64,000 nucleotides of DNA from Strongylocentrotus droebachiensis (GCA_035222895.1 JAVYIG010006837.1:1-64000); one strand, 5' to 3'. Numbered from the stretch's first letter, positions 58,301-62,172 are shown. Notes: generated from the sequence alone by a model not told the origin. Made by a program: numbers and translations.

Positions 58301-59764
58301 CTGGCTCATCCTCACATTCAAAGCGCACCTTTTTCGTCGTTTCAATATGCACATACATGTATGTTTCTATTCTAAAGACGTATGAAAATGTGCTTGCCTT
58401 TATCAACATGCAAATCTGCCTGAAACACGTTTGAAAATGCAGATTCTAGGCCAGAAAAGAGCTCATAAACGCACCCAAAGACTGTTCAAGTGCATATGAA
58501 GACCTTTGCATTATCATAGATATTTGTAATGCTAATTTTTGCTTTAAAAATACAATGTAGCAACACTGAGATTCCTCTTTGATGTTTTATGTACCAGTAC
58601 ATTATTTAGTTATAAATGTCTTGCTGATTCTAAGAATGTAATTGCAAAACCAGATTTGTGGATTTTTTTTTTTTACATATCTAATGAGCTATGACCTTTG
58701 ACCTACATACTCCGGAATCGAACTTGGCTGTATTTTGATACCATGTACCTTCATATCAAATTTCAATAAAACTGTTTTGTTATAGCTCCGTGGAATCTAT
58801 AAAACATTTAATTTGGGATTGCCCAATCATTAGAAGGTTTATTGCGGATGTCCAACATTTCATTTTAGAGGATAAAGTTACTTTGAATAAAATTAATTTC
58901 ATTTTTGGGTTTTATGGAAACGTTGGAGTTCAATTTAATTTAATTATTTTATATGCCCAATACTACATATTTTCCAACAAATGCAAATATAGCGTACTCT
59001 CACTAAATTCTTTCAAATGCATGTTAAGGTATTATCGTTCTCTTGAACAATACATTTATGTTAAGAATAACAAATTTGTATAATTTGATAATAATAGGAA
59101 AAACATTGTGTTGCTTTAAAAAAATATTTATCTTGTATAATCAGCTATATTCTTGTTGTTGATTCTATTGGTTATATTATGTATGTACATGTATATTCAT
59201 ATATGTTTTGTTATGTTTTGTAAAGTCGAAAGCAATATTGAATAAAGATGATTTTATTAAAGAGAAAGAAAAGAAATCTGTCAAACAGTATTAAAGTTAT
59301 CGAAAGGAAACCAGATTTGTTACGGACGGAAGTACGGACGGCAGTGCTACTATTTCCCCTCCGACTTTGTTGGCGAGGGGATAATAATAACTCTAGTGAT
59401 GTATCCACTAGACCACAACACCTCTACGGCTCTACCAACAATTATTTCAAAACTGCATTCAGAATCTCACTTTATGCTTAACACTTGTGAGAACATGAAA
59501 TCACTACTCGATCGCTACGTTTTTGTCCGGACAATGTTTTGCCATCATCTCTGGCTTGCAGCAAGTAGGGATATCACAGTGGTGGAGATTATTACAAATC
59601 ATATTGGCCAGATTCTGGACTAACCATGTACTTGCTGGAAGGAGGAAACAGAAAACTTACCAGTTGAGGTCGTCAGAATCATTCTGTGCTATAAGCCAGA
59701 AATAGAGCCATATTAGCATGAAGATAAATGATGTCACGACTACTCCTAGCCATATCTTCTCATA
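11822..59764 (-). CDS. GDE-type six-transmembrane glycerophosphodiester phosphodiesterase (GDPD2/4/5-like), twelve exons, N-terminus missing
   Basis: Spliced from twelve minus-strand exons (1 at 59.7 kb, 12 at 11.9 kb) with GT-AG junctions, compatible in phase except 2/3. Vertebrate relatives GDE2, GDE3 and GDE6 are plasma-membrane ectoenzymes; GDE2 releases GPI-anchored proteins and GDE3 hydrolyses glycerophosphoinositol. Seen here: TM1 in exon 1, TM2 in exon 2, TM3 and TM4 in exons 3-4, TM5 in exon 5, then the GDPD domain in exons 5-10 with GHRGAEE, APENT, GLESD and [20 protein letters not shown]6 in exon 11 and an 85-residue tail. Six N-x-S/T sites all fall in the ectodomain. All catalytic motifs are present, so the enzyme should be active. 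The visible length fits vertebrate GDE2 (about 605) minus its N-terminal cytosolic part. Which paralogue it matches cannot be decided here. Confidence 0.95.
12130..13010 (+). repeat. Degenerate repeat array carrying TGACCTTTGACC motifs
   Basis: Four or five diverged units of roughly 140-180 bp, each with a TTGACCT(N)TTTGACC-like phrase, a TGTCTTCCTATGGTGATAC phrase, AAGTTTGAAG and GGTTCTTGAGATAT, ending in a GACGGACGGACGG run. Relatives occur at 23440-23640, 58680-58790 and 61750-61970. The motif AGGTCAAAGGTCA (other strand) is a perfect nuclear-receptor DR1 site in some copies. Confidence 0.85.
13148..13230 (-). CDS. GDPD gene exon 11: last transmembrane helix
   Basis: Phase 0 in, phase 2 out, acceptor TTTACAG and donor GGTACGC. 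Encodes [20 protein letters not shown] followed by GLIFLLQ, a single hydrophobic helix matching the final membrane segment (MWVTADLVSFTLIVG) of vertebrate GDE2. Confidence 0.92.
13318..13665 (+). mobile_element. tRNA-derived SINE, family 1
   Basis: tRNA-like head with GTGGGTTCGATCC B box, body with AAATGGGTAC, and a tail of AAATAAATAA just downstream. Diverged from the copies at 8046 and 20223. Lies in the intron between exons 11 and 10, antisense to the gene. Confidence 0.78.
14024..14171 (-). CDS. GDPD gene exon 10: C-terminal end of the catalytic domain
   Basis: Phase 2 in, phase 0 out; acceptor TTTACAG, donor GGTATGT. Encodes [19 protein letters not shown] then [20 protein letters not shown], aligning with the vertebrate stretch NLSVNLYTVNAPWLFSLLWC and VTSDNSH. 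Contains one N-glycosylation sequon (NIS). Confidence 0.94.
14172..14849. other. Intron 9, unannotated part
   Basis: Unique-looking AT-rich intron sequence; no element recognised. Confidence 0.6.
14850..15005 (-). mobile_element. tRNA-derived SINE, family 2, 3' part
   Basis: Starts with an (AAT)n run at 14850-14886 and continues with the family body read in reverse (CCACTCCAAATTTTATTAAA ... GCAACGTCGATCTGGCG on the other strand). Same body as 18242-18455 and 33030-33240. The tRNA-like head is absent from this copy. Confidence 0.9.
15191..16480. mobile_element. 1.3-kb element with TAGGTGGTCTGT inverted ends and an internal tRNA-like unit
   Basis: The ends TAGGTGGTCTGT and ACAGACCACCTA are perfect 12-bp inverted repeats. 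Inside, on the minus strand at about 15266-15335, lies a tRNA-like block with box B GGTTCGAGTCC and an A-box-like GGTATATCGG. The rest is AT-rich and non-coding. It could be a DNA transposon carrying a SINE, or a composite element; no transposase was seen. Confidence 0.65.
16643..16797 (-). CDS. GDPD gene exon 9
   Basis: Phase 0 in, phase 2 out; acceptor ATACATAG, donor AGTGAGTT. Encodes [20 protein letters not shown] then [20 protein letters not shown], matching vertebrate VMWLPSRQRPLVRKVAPGFQ at similar spacing. The downstream acceptor GGTTAG inside the first codons was rejected because it breaks this alignment. One sequon (NIT). Confidence 0.93.
16798..17369. other. Intron 8, unannotated part
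   Basis: A short GA-rich run at 16818-16850; otherwise unique AT-rich sequence. Confidence 0.6.
17370..17815. repeat. 51-bp intronic minisatellite
   Basis: About eight units containing GATAAGGAGGTAGGCACAGA and ACTGCTGTATCTTCTAACAC. Two unit types alternate: a 51-bp form, and a longer form with extra TGCACAC and ATAT insertions. Because 51 is a multiple of three, it yields long repetitive open frames on the minus strand that are not genes. Confidence 0.96.
18242..18455 (+). mobile_element. tRNA-derived SINE, family 2
   Basis: Head TTGGCTCAGTCAGTAGAGCC (A-box-like), then a shortened head/body junction (GCTGCTACCTTGTTTGGCGT), the conserved body GGGATAGAGCAACGTCGATC to AATTTGGAGTGG, and an (ATT)n tail. 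Compared with 33030-33240 most of the B-box half of the head has been deleted. Confidence 0.92.
18550..19005. mobile_element. 456-bp MITE with ~115-bp inverted ends and a 9-bp target duplication
   Basis: The arms, beginning TAGCCTATC and including GCCCGAGCGCCTATCATCAC, are inverted copies for about 115 bp. The 9-bp direct repeat CTTTCACCA sits exactly outside both ends (18541-18549 and 19006-19014). Long terminal inverted repeats with a 9-bp duplication are typical of Mutator-like elements. Non-coding, located in intron 8 just downstream of exon 8. Confidence 0.93.
19170..19391 (-). CDS. GDPD gene exon 8
   Basis: Phase 0 at both ends (74 codons); acceptor CCAAACAG, donor GGTAAAAT. Encodes [40 protein letters not shown] and [12 protein letters not shown], corresponding to TDPF, SICSLAELLELAKGNATLLL and EAVLHSGFPQHQ of vertebrate GDE2. 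Two sequons (NKT, NIS). The acceptor region is also the source of the tandem array upstream at 19627-20222. Confidence 0.95.
19440..19620 (-). repeat. SINE tail plus GGGCAATA-element fragment
   Basis: 19440-19500 has a SINE-like end (AAT run, TTGTATAGCGCTTAATCAA). 19505-19600 is a reverse-oriented copy of the end of the foldback element at 25834-27560 (GGGCAATAT, TATTGCCCTGAAGGCAGTCA). Confidence 0.75.
19627..20222 (-). repeat. 56-bp tandem array derived from the exon 8 splice acceptor
   Basis: Ten units of about 56-62 bp, each containing ACCAGTATGAAAGGGGTCTT followed by CTGTCTAGTTCATA. The genuine exon 8 boundary (19368-19405) reads ACCAGTATGAAAGGGGTCTT then TCTGTTTGGGTCATA. So each unit carries the first ~20 bases of exon 8 and its acceptor AG. 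The five units nearest the exon are nearly identical; those further away are more diverged. The unit copies lack one A next to the acceptor. Confidence 0.93.
20223..20400 (+). mobile_element. tRNA-derived SINE, family 1
   Basis: B-box-like GTGGTTTGATCC, then GCACTAATGTCTTTTGGCAA, AATCTACATCTGCCAC and GTAAATGGGTACCTGGCAGG. Head start is lost into the end of the adjacent 56-bp array. Confidence 0.85.
20470..20620 (-). CDS. GDPD gene exon 7: catalytic core
   Basis: Phase 2 in, phase 0 out; acceptor TTTTTCCAG, donor GGTAGTC. Encodes [20 protein letters not shown] and ends [16 protein letters not shown]. The DG and the His of LMHD belong to the GDPD active site; TLxRTTNV and LNAGxWF are hallmark phrases of this family. 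One sequon (NRT). Confidence 0.97.
21277..21505. repeat. Dispersed repeat, pair with 55919-56145
   Basis: Shares GTTAAATCTGAGATACA, GATATGGTGTTATATTGAAG and TACTCGTTTTCCCCAATAGA with the second copy. No coding potential; family not recognised. Confidence 0.85.
22370..22960. repeat. Dispersed repeat, GTGAAAGAAACGTTGTGGAA family
   Basis: Homologous to 45336-45715 and 60075-60270 through TTCTGGTCATGCGA, GTGAAAGAAACGTTGTGGAA and GTATTGGTGTGTACTGCAAG. Begins near AAAGATAAAG and ends near CTCTTTAAGG, hinting at short inverted ends. A 150-codon open frame across it is not supported by the other copies. Confidence 0.75.
23046..23128 (-). CDS. GDPD gene exon 6
   Basis: Phase 0 in, phase 2 out; acceptor TTTTTTAG, donor GGTAACT. 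Encodes [20 protein letters not shown] then LESDIRI. Glu of PENT and the E-x-D pair are the metal-coordinating residues of GDPD enzymes. One sequon (NNS). Confidence 0.95.
23440..23640 (+). repeat. TGACCTTTGACC-type repeat
   Basis: One or two diverged units of the family seen at 12130-13010, with CTATGACCTTTGACCTACTT, a perfect DR1 nuclear-receptor half-site pair on the other strand. Confidence 0.8.
23641..24500 (-). mobile_element. SINE family 1 copy interrupted by a hAT-like element
   Basis: The outer parts, 23660-23690 and 24385-24500, together resemble the SINE body in reverse (TTTAGCTGAGCCGCTATGATAA; GGGTACTTATGTACATTATC; AATGGCAAATGTAGATTAAT). The interruption is at 23691-24384. Confidence 0.7.
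23691..24384. mobile_element. Non-autonomous hAT-like element, 694 bp
   Basis: Ends CAGAGATGCCAAC and GTTGGCATCTCTG are perfect 13-bp inverted repeats of hAT type. TGATAA is repeated directly outside both ends (a full hAT duplication would be 8 bp). The inside has a long A run facing a long T run (24240-24290) and a CpG-rich patch near 23750-23830. No transposase. Confidence 0.85.
25045..25476. mobile_element. 432-bp element with TACCGTAATTAACGTT inverted ends
   Basis: TACCGTAATTAACGTT at the left and its reverse complement AACGTTAATTACGGTA at the right. It encloses a LINE reverse-transcriptase fragment, so either a LINE inserted into a MITE or the ends mobilised captured DNA. Confidence 0.8.
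25180..25350 (+). pseudogene. LINE reverse transcriptase fragment (CR1/Jockey/RTE-like)
   Basis: Reads [20 protein letters not shown] and then [17 protein letters not shown], the conserved RT box ([12 protein letters not shown]) of non-LTR retrotransposons. The frame stops shortly afterwards; the expected INDL follows in another frame. A truncated dead copy. Confidence 0.9.
25624..25769 (-). CDS. GDPD gene exon 5: fifth membrane helix and start of catalytic domain
   Basis: Phase 1 in, phase 0 out; acceptor CTCATCAG, donor GGTCAGC. Encodes [20 protein letters not shown] (membrane segment), then [14 protein letters not shown]. The GHRG motif holds the catalytic His and Arg of GDPD enzymes; vertebrate GDE2 has LGPKPALIGHRGAP at this point. 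Confidence 0.96.
26459..27073. mobile_element. Nested inverted-repeat element inside the foldback
   Basis: Perfect 19-bp inverted ends GCTCAGATGTCTGATACGG and CCGTATCAGACATCTGAGC. They resemble the AGACATCTAGAGC ends of the outer element, so the two are related. Inside is a hairpin at 26508-26630. Confidence 0.85.
26508..26630. repeat. Hairpin with ~52-bp arms
   Basis: GGTCTGGCTGTTTTTATATG and CCTGCCATTAC pair with GTAATGGCAGG and the complementary arm ending CAGCCAGACC, around a GC-rich loop. Confidence 0.9.
27823..27916 (-). CDS. GDPD gene exon 4: fourth membrane helix
   Basis: Phase 0 in, phase 1 out; acceptor TTCCCTAG, donor GGTATGC. Encodes [20 protein letters not shown] then [11 protein letters not shown], matching the helix after ISLQ in vertebrate GDE2. 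Confidence 0.93.
27917..29033. other. Intron 3, unannotated part
   Basis: AT-rich; a (GA)n run at 28283-28350 is the only clear feature and creates a spurious Arg/Glu open frame. Confidence 0.6.
29034..29322 (+). repeat. Dispersed repeat, pair with 31864-32092
   Basis: Shares AATTTTGGCCATTACAA, GTGGGTTATTGATGTAGACA and TTATTACCAAAGAAGAAAAA with the direct-oriented copy 2.8 kb away. Family unknown. Confidence 0.85.
29919..30297. mobile_element. MITE with CCCCGTCTTAA inverted ends
   Basis: TAAAGCCCCGTCTTAA at the left faces TTAAGACGGGGTTAAA at the right. Interior is CpG-rich with several CACCC and ACCCGGGTA motifs. Confidence 0.75.
30413..30513. repeat. Palindrome with ~48-bp arms
   Basis: CACTGCTCTCTAAACGCTCAG and GCGCATTTACGAGCAGTGA fold back on TCACTGCTCGTAAATGCGC and the complementary outer arm, with almost no loop. 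Confidence 0.92.
31800..31848. repeat. C-run, A-run, G-run triplet
   Basis: A C11-13 run, an A9 run and a G14 run follow each other. C and G tracts could pair as a hairpin. Confidence 0.95.
31864..32092 (+). repeat. Dispersed repeat, second copy of 29034-29322
   Basis: Direct-oriented, shorter by small deletions. See the first copy for shared phrases. Confidence 0.85.
32093..33029. other. Intron 3, unannotated part
   Basis: A short (CT)n at 32360-32382; nothing else recognised. Confidence 0.6.
33030..33240 (-). mobile_element. tRNA-derived SINE, family 2, most complete copy
   Basis: On the minus strand: head GGCTCAGTCAGTAGAGCGTC (A box), GTAGGTCGTGGGTTTG (degenerate B box), linker GCTACCTCGTTTGGCGTTCA, then body with AGGGATAGAGCAACGTC through CACGATCAATTGGGC to ATTTGGAGTGGA. 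A second GCGGTTTT insertion distinguishes it from the other copies. Confidence 0.92.
33340..33560 (+). pseudogene. pogo/Tigger-like DDE transposase fragment
   Basis: Reads [20 protein letters not shown] then [19 protein letters not shown], and in the next frame YIVFKGIGH, followed in another frame by EFPRGVDGN. This order (GEKS, T-x-HEK, T-x-LSCM.DG.KL.P, IVFKG, FPRGV) is that of the DDE_1 domain of pogo/jerky-type transposases. At least two frame changes and loss of both ends show a dead fragment. It abuts the SINE on its left. Confidence 0.78.
33561..36510. other. Intron 3, unannotated part
   Basis: AT-rich unique-looking sequence; scattered ACATGTAC palindromes (for example 33766, 36145). 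No gene or clear mobile element. Confidence 0.6.
36511..36639. mobile_element. Short Tc1/mariner-type MITE, ~130 bp
   Basis: TATACAGTCAAACCT at the left faces AGGTTTGACTGTATA at the right, with TA at both edges, the usual target of Tc1/mariner elements. A poly-C run lies just outside (36482-36495). Confidence 0.87.
36640..38349. other. Intron 3, unannotated part
   Basis: Poly-C run at 36784-36797 and CT-rich low-complexity sequence at 36900-37200; otherwise unique AT-rich sequence. Confidence 0.6.
38350..39115. repeat. 14-bp degenerate tandem array
   Basis: More than 40 units of the type TTCTACTAATGTTA, with frequent substitutions and small indels, over about 760 bp. Heavily diverged, so older than the 34-bp and 56-bp arrays. 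Confidence 0.95.
39459..39589 (-). CDS. GDPD gene exon 3: third membrane helix
   Basis: Donor GGTCAGT, phase 0 out. Encodes [20 protein letters not shown] and ends LLAISLQ; vertebrate GDE2 has VGQQMNLHWLHK and LLISLQ. Start problem: the acceptor TATAG at 39590 preserves GQQ but needs exon 2 to end in phase 1, whereas exon 2 ends in phase 0. The in-phase alternative is the acceptor GGACAG five bases later (start 39584), which gives QLYLHW and loses GQ. Either choice leaves the rest of the exon unchanged. Confidence 0.88.
39780..39920. repeat. GA-rich low-complexity run
   Basis: GGAAGAGAGAGA-type purine run. Gives meaningless Ser/Leu- or Arg/Glu-rich open frames on the two strands. Confidence 0.96.
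40140..40190. repeat. Poly-C run and (CA)n
   Basis: A C18 run followed by a short ACAC microsatellite. Confidence 0.95.
40610..40703 (-). CDS. GDPD gene exon 2: second membrane helix
   Basis: Acceptor GATACAG, donor GGTAAGT. Enters in phase 2, completing the Trp of NW, and encodes [20 protein letters not shown] then [13 protein letters not shown]-x8-W-x-DW matches NWYLYNRMGYWSDW of vertebrate GDE2; the helix that follows is about nine residues shorter than in human GDE2. Confidence 0.88.
40905..41250 (+). repeat. SINE fragment and GCGATCGCAATAGCTCAC repeat
   Basis: 40905-40968 is the 3' end of SINE family 2 (AAAATTTGGAGTGGAC plus ATT tail). 41040-41250 resembles a dispersed repeat with GTATTTTTGAGAAAAAA, ACGGACGACAGACGAC and GCGATCGCAATAGCTCAC, a phrase I associate with many marine invertebrate genomes. 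Confidence 0.7.
41251..42332. other. Intron 1, unannotated part
   Basis: AT-rich; no element recognised. Confidence 0.55.
42333..42767. mobile_element. hAT-like MITE with CAGGGGCGGATCTA ends
   Basis: CAGGGGCGGATCTA at the left faces TAGATCCGCGCCTG at the right, a common hAT-type terminus. TTATA is shared just outside both ends. The interior has GC-rich palindromes and long G and T runs (42660-42760). Confidence 0.85.
43320..43432. mobile_element. Degenerate copy of the ACAAATATACC hairpin element
   Basis: Shares TTTAGTTCG, AGTACTATGCCAGTCCC, CTCAGACAAATAATTTCCAC and the ends ACAAATACACC/GGTATATTTGT with 48170-48346, but most of one arm is deleted, so it no longer folds perfectly. Confidence 0.75.
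43433..44555. other. Intron 1, unannotated part
   Basis: AT-rich sequence with ACATGTAC palindromes at 43668-43682. A GC-richer patch at 44035-44120 contains CGCTTCGCTCG and looks repeat-derived. Confidence 0.55.
44556..45335. mobile_element. 780-bp foldback MITE, CAAGTCCACTCGAAAAATAA ends
   Basis: Arms of roughly 200 bp: the left begins TTAAAGCCCAAGTCCACTCG and the right ends CGAGTGGACTTGTCCTTTAA. TTAA at the tips. The centre is AT-rich. Non-coding. Confidence 0.92.
45336..45715. mobile_element. Dispersed repeat of the 22370/60075 family, with inverted ends
   Basis: AAAGATAAAGTTGAGTTCTGG at the left faces CCAGAACTCAAGATTATCTTT at the right. Interior shares GTGAAAG, GTGTGGAATGGATCA and ACACAGAAAGATGTATAT with the other copies. 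It adjoins the foldback MITE directly. Confidence 0.83.
45738..45806. repeat. Short hairpin
   Basis: CGTTTCGTTGACAATCAGCCA pairs with TGGCTGATCGTCAACGAAACG around a 27-base loop. Confidence 0.92.
45807..47659. other. Intron 1, unannotated part
   Basis: AT-rich; a fragment GCCGCTGGCTGCTAGACACG near 46370 may be repeat-derived. No supported gene. Confidence 0.55.
47660..47780 (+). mobile_element. SINE family 1 fragment
   Basis: CACTAATGTCCTTTGGCAAG, ATTGATCTACATTTGCCAC, TAAGCGCTATACAAG and an ATT tail: the 3' part of the family with an internal deletion. Confidence 0.85.
48170..48346. mobile_element. Hairpin MITE, ACAAATATACC ends
   Basis: Nearly complete palindrome of 177 bp: ACAAATATACCAAGC faces GCTTCGTATATTTGT, and the centre is a perfect hairpin (CCTCGGGGC/TTCGCCCCTCGG). 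A deleted relative is at 43320-43432. Confidence 0.9.
48496..50460. mobile_element. 1,965-bp non-autonomous DNA element inserted in the Penelope-like arm
   Basis: Ends GGGGCTTTTCGTTTGT and ACAAACGAAAACCCCC are 16-bp inverted repeats with one mismatch. TAATA flanks both ends (48491-48495, 50461-50465), and the uninterrupted arm at 53.2 kb has a single TAATA at that point, so insertion and 5-bp duplication are shown directly. Both subterminal regions are CpG-rich with repeated TGACGTCA-like motifs; the interior is the CT-rich minisatellite. No transposase. Superfamily not assigned. Confidence 0.9.
48640..50260. repeat. CT-rich minisatellite, ~50-bp units in a higher-order pattern
   Basis: About 30 units built from CTTATGTTATTCTTTGTTTT, TTCCTTCTTTCACCTTCTC and TTTCTGTCTTTCC. 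A second unit type with TTTTATCATTCTATCACTTT recurs every few units, giving a higher-order period of roughly 200-300 bp in the middle. Very strong pyrimidine bias on the plus strand. Open frames of up to 511 codons arise from the lack of A-initiated stops and are not genes. Confidence 0.95.
50530..51580 (-). pseudogene. Penelope-like element: RT C-terminus and GIY-YIG endonuclease
   Basis: Upstream part reads [20 protein letters not shown], then [20 protein letters not shown], the conserved region after the RT core. Downstream part reads [20 protein letters not shown], then [15 protein letters not shown] and INIRL, the GIY-YIG endonuclease with its Cys pair and YIGET. The coding region is 5'-truncated and broken at least once, so the copy is dead. 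Confidence 0.92.
51581..53106. mobile_element. 1,526-bp hAT-like element inserted in the Penelope-like RT region
   Basis: Ends CAGGGCTC and GAGCCCTG, hAT-type tips, with GCTAT directly repeated outside (51576-51580, 53107-53111). Just inside each end lies the same ~65-bp sequence in direct orientation (TTGGTTGCCAGCCGGGCA ... TTTTAGGTGGTCA, at 51603-51668 and 53009-53072), which is unusual. The middle is AT-rich with CAGCTCA-rich tracts near 52450-52500. No transposase seen. Confidence 0.85.
53306..54731. other. Intron 1, unannotated part
   Basis: AT-rich, unique-looking; ACATGTAC palindromes near 54090-54110. Confidence 0.55.
54732..54866. mobile_element. Partial copy of the CACTATGAACATGAC foldback
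   Basis: Matches the left arm of 6755-6968 and ends in a small hairpin GTGTAGAACAGGTG/CACCTGTTCTACAC. The right arm is missing. Confidence 0.85.
54874..55542. mobile_element. 669-bp element with ACCGTATTTGCCGGCG ends
   Basis: TACCGTATTTGCCGGCG at the left faces CGCCGGCAAATACGGTA at the right, and both continue with GGCCGC-rich subterminal sequence. TA at both tips suggests a TA target. Interior has T- and A-rich runs; no transposase. Confidence 0.9.
55870..55905. repeat. G run and C run
   Basis: G11-13 followed within 10 bases by C12; the two can pair as a hairpin. Confidence 0.93.
55919..56145. repeat. Dispersed repeat, second copy of 21277-21505
   Basis: Direct-oriented, about 85-90% similar by eye. 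Both copies lie in introns of the same gene. Confidence 0.85.
56146..58679. other. Intron 1, unannotated part
   Basis: AT-rich; ACATGTAC palindromes near 57194 and 58191. No supported gene or mobile element. Confidence 0.55.
58680..58789 (+). repeat. TGACCTTTGACC-type repeat unit
   Basis: Contains GCTATGACCTTTGACCTACA, a perfect DR1 site on the other strand, followed by a unit like those at 12130-13010. It abuts the LINE fragment. Confidence 0.75.
58790..59250 (+). pseudogene. LINE 3' end (L1/Tx1-like C-terminal region)
   Basis: An open frame reads [20 protein letters not shown], then a ...[10 protein letters not shown]..., and ends [14 protein letters not shown] before a stop. The pattern ES-x-xHL-x-W-x-C followed by FLILLAKYYI- and KNNK-like phrases is the usual C-terminus of L1-type non-LTR elements. 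A short 3' UTR ends near GAATAAAGATGATTTTATTAA. Strongly 5'-truncated. Confidence 0.8.
59395..59425 (-). mobile_element. SINE family 1 head fragment
   Basis: GATGTATCCACTAGACCACA followed by ACACCTCTAC matches the tRNA-like head of the copy at 8046-8250. Body missing. Confidence 0.65.
59661..59764 (-). CDS. GDPD gene exon 1 (first visible): first transmembrane helix
   Basis: Acceptor CTGTTTCAG, donor GGTAAGT, phase 2 out. Encodes [20 protein letters not shown] then [15 protein letters not shown], matching WERLWFLLLTF ... TWLYFWWEVHNDYDEFNW of vertebrate GDE2. The acceptor shows that at least one more 5' exon, with the initiator Met and the cytosolic N-terminus, exists; none was found between here and 64000. 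Confidence 0.93.
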
Positions 59765-60074
59765 CTGAAACAGGAAAGTGAGAAAAATAAAACAAAGAAC
59801 TTGTTACTTTATTATAAAATCTAGAACTCTATGTAAATGTACAAGTTGGTTAGGTTACAGACGTAATTTTCATGGTAGCTAAAAGGTCCGAAACAATGGG
59901 CAAGTTTAGTTTACTTACAGTAATCAATTATTTCCATGAATATAAGTTTGTGATATACATGACTTTACAATTACCTTCATTCCAAGAGTTAAGACAGTAA
60001 AAAGTGAAAGTTCTAGTACACATTTAGGGTATATCAGTGAGAAAAGTAGCACTGTTTTCCGGCAATAAGCTGCT

Positions 60075-60270
60075 TAAAGGTATAGCCCAGTTCCGGTCAT
60101 GCGATTGCATTGTGAAGGAAACGTTGTGGAATCGATCAGAAAAGGTTGATTATCTAGCATAGAAGTATTGGTGTGTACTGCAAGGTTCTGGAATCATCAA
60201 AATGATAAGAAATTTGTCCCAGTCTTGGTAAAGTTACAAGCACTGTACACAGAAAGATGTATATAGGACT
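60075..60270 (+). repeat. Dispersed repeat of the 22370/45336 family
   Basis: Shares TCCGGTCATGCGATTGCATT, GAAACGTTGTGGAATCGATC and ACACAGAAAGATGTATATAG with the others. It is closer to the 22370 copy than to the 45336 copy. Confidence 0.85.
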
Positions 60271-60390
60271 GTATGATATCTATCCAGGCCGCACATATTT
60301 TTTAGCCATTTTCGGGGGGGGGGGGAATCCTAGAAGTGCTCTGGTGAAAGAGTCTAGTCGTCAGCGGACTATATACAATCACCAGCAGCA

Positions 60391-60793
60391 ATATAGAGTG
60401 GTGAAGTGTGACGTCATCAAAAATCTATTTTTAGAATTTCTCAATTTTGTCTTCATATTCCGAAAGAACATCAAAAATAGTGTCCAAATGTCGAAAACCA
60501 ATTGAATATGTTAAGTATTGGCTGAGATATGACCATCTGAATAAATATATGTCCTATGGGAACTCAGTGTTATATGCTCTGGCTCCTTACCATTAGGAGC
60601 CAGAGCATATAACACTGAGTTCCTATGGGGAGTATACCTATTCAGATGGTCATATCTCAGCCAATACTTAACATATATTCAATTGGTTTTCGACATTTGG
60701 ACATTATTGTTGATTTTCTTTCGGAATATGAAGAAAAAATTGAGAAATTCTAAAAATAGATTTTAATGACGTCACAGCTTCGGTACTCTATAC
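60391..60793. mobile_element. ~400-bp near-perfect palindrome
   Basis: Two arms of about 190-200 bp, nearly identical, with the axis at about 60590 (GGCTCCT ... AGGAGCC). Tips carry TGTGACGTCA and an outer TATAGAGT/ACTCTATA. The loop is only about 10 bases. Non-coding. Confidence 0.95.
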
Positions 60794-61099
60794 TTCATTG
60801 TGTAAGCACGTACACCAGGGGAAGGGAAGATGATAGAAAAGGGAAAACAAAGAAATGGGAAAACAAAGAAATACATAAGGAGAGTGGAGAGGATATGGAA
60901 AAGGAAAAAAAAAGAAATACATAACGAAAGAGAAAAGGATAGATTTTTCCAAAACTGGCCTATACATGTACCTTTAAACATTGACACAATTGGAGTGATT
61001 GCAAGATGAAGGTAGTACTTGATGCAAATTTTCTGACAATTAATTCCTAAAATTTACAGCAATGGCACTTGTATTCTGAAGAAAATGAGGCTTTTTTAT

Positions 61100-62172
61100 A
61101 AAGGGATAGTTGAGTTCTTGTTTCAGACAGCAAATGCCTTCAATGTGCGTGGTTATTGGTCTTACATGTATTTGTTATTTATGACATTTCTAGAGCTCTT
61201 TTAGGACCTAAAATTGCTATGAAGGTATTTTAGACCCCACAATGTGTGAAATTTAGCCAATACGGTTATACCAATTCAGCTCCACTTTCAACAAAATATG
61301 GTGACCGTTAATTTATTAATTAATTAATAATAACAATACACGGGCCAGCTACTGTAGTTGTGCGTACTATTGTGAACAACACAAAAAAGCCAACATCGGC
61401 ATTGGCTGGAATAAAACGTATAAGACGCTATATCTCGTTTTTTCAACGGCTGGTTCAAGTAATCGAATATTTACATGTACAGTATGAATATTTCAACAGT
61501 CTCTGAACCAATTTTAATCAAACAACAATTGAAACGCTCTCGAAGGTCTCGCCTGCATTACGCAATTTGATATTATGAAAAATTGAGGTTGGAACATTAT
61601 TATTTATAGGCAGGGTGGCCCATTTGCAGGCCCCAAAAATTGAAATCCTCTAAATATAATTACCATTTTGAAGTGAATATTGACTAAGAATCATGAACAA
61701 ATAACAAAAATTGATTCATTTATTCTCATATTAAGTTGTGAAAACATGATCCAAGACGACTGACCTAAAATGACTTTTGACCTTGTGACCTGGAATTTGT
61801 GTTATATGATTTGTGATACCTGATAACCCTTGGGTACAATTTTCATGGAATTTGAACAAACACTTTTGAAAATATGCTAAAAATTCAAAATCTAGATGTT
61901 GATGCTATAACAAAATCTAAGTTTGTTGACCTAAAATAACCTTTGACCTTAACTTAGTACGGTGACCTGAATTCTACTCACATGATTGGGGATACTTGAT
62001 TACCCTATAGTGCAAGTTTCATTGACTAAGAACTTATACTTTCAAAATTATATCAAAAGCAGGCGAGACAAAAAAAAAATTTCTTTCAAATTTAAAACTC
62101 AGTTTTTCTTAATCTCACAAATTTTTTATTTTGTTCAGCGCCCTCTGCAACAAAACTCAACTGTCCCTTTAA
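61100..62172. mobile_element. 1.07-kb element with AAAGGGATAGTTGAGTT ends
   Basis: AAAGGGATAGTTGAGTT at the left faces AACTCAACTGTCCCTTT at the right (one mismatch). The interior includes two TTTGACCTT-type repeat phrases (61770-61960) and AT-rich DNA. Confidence 0.8.
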
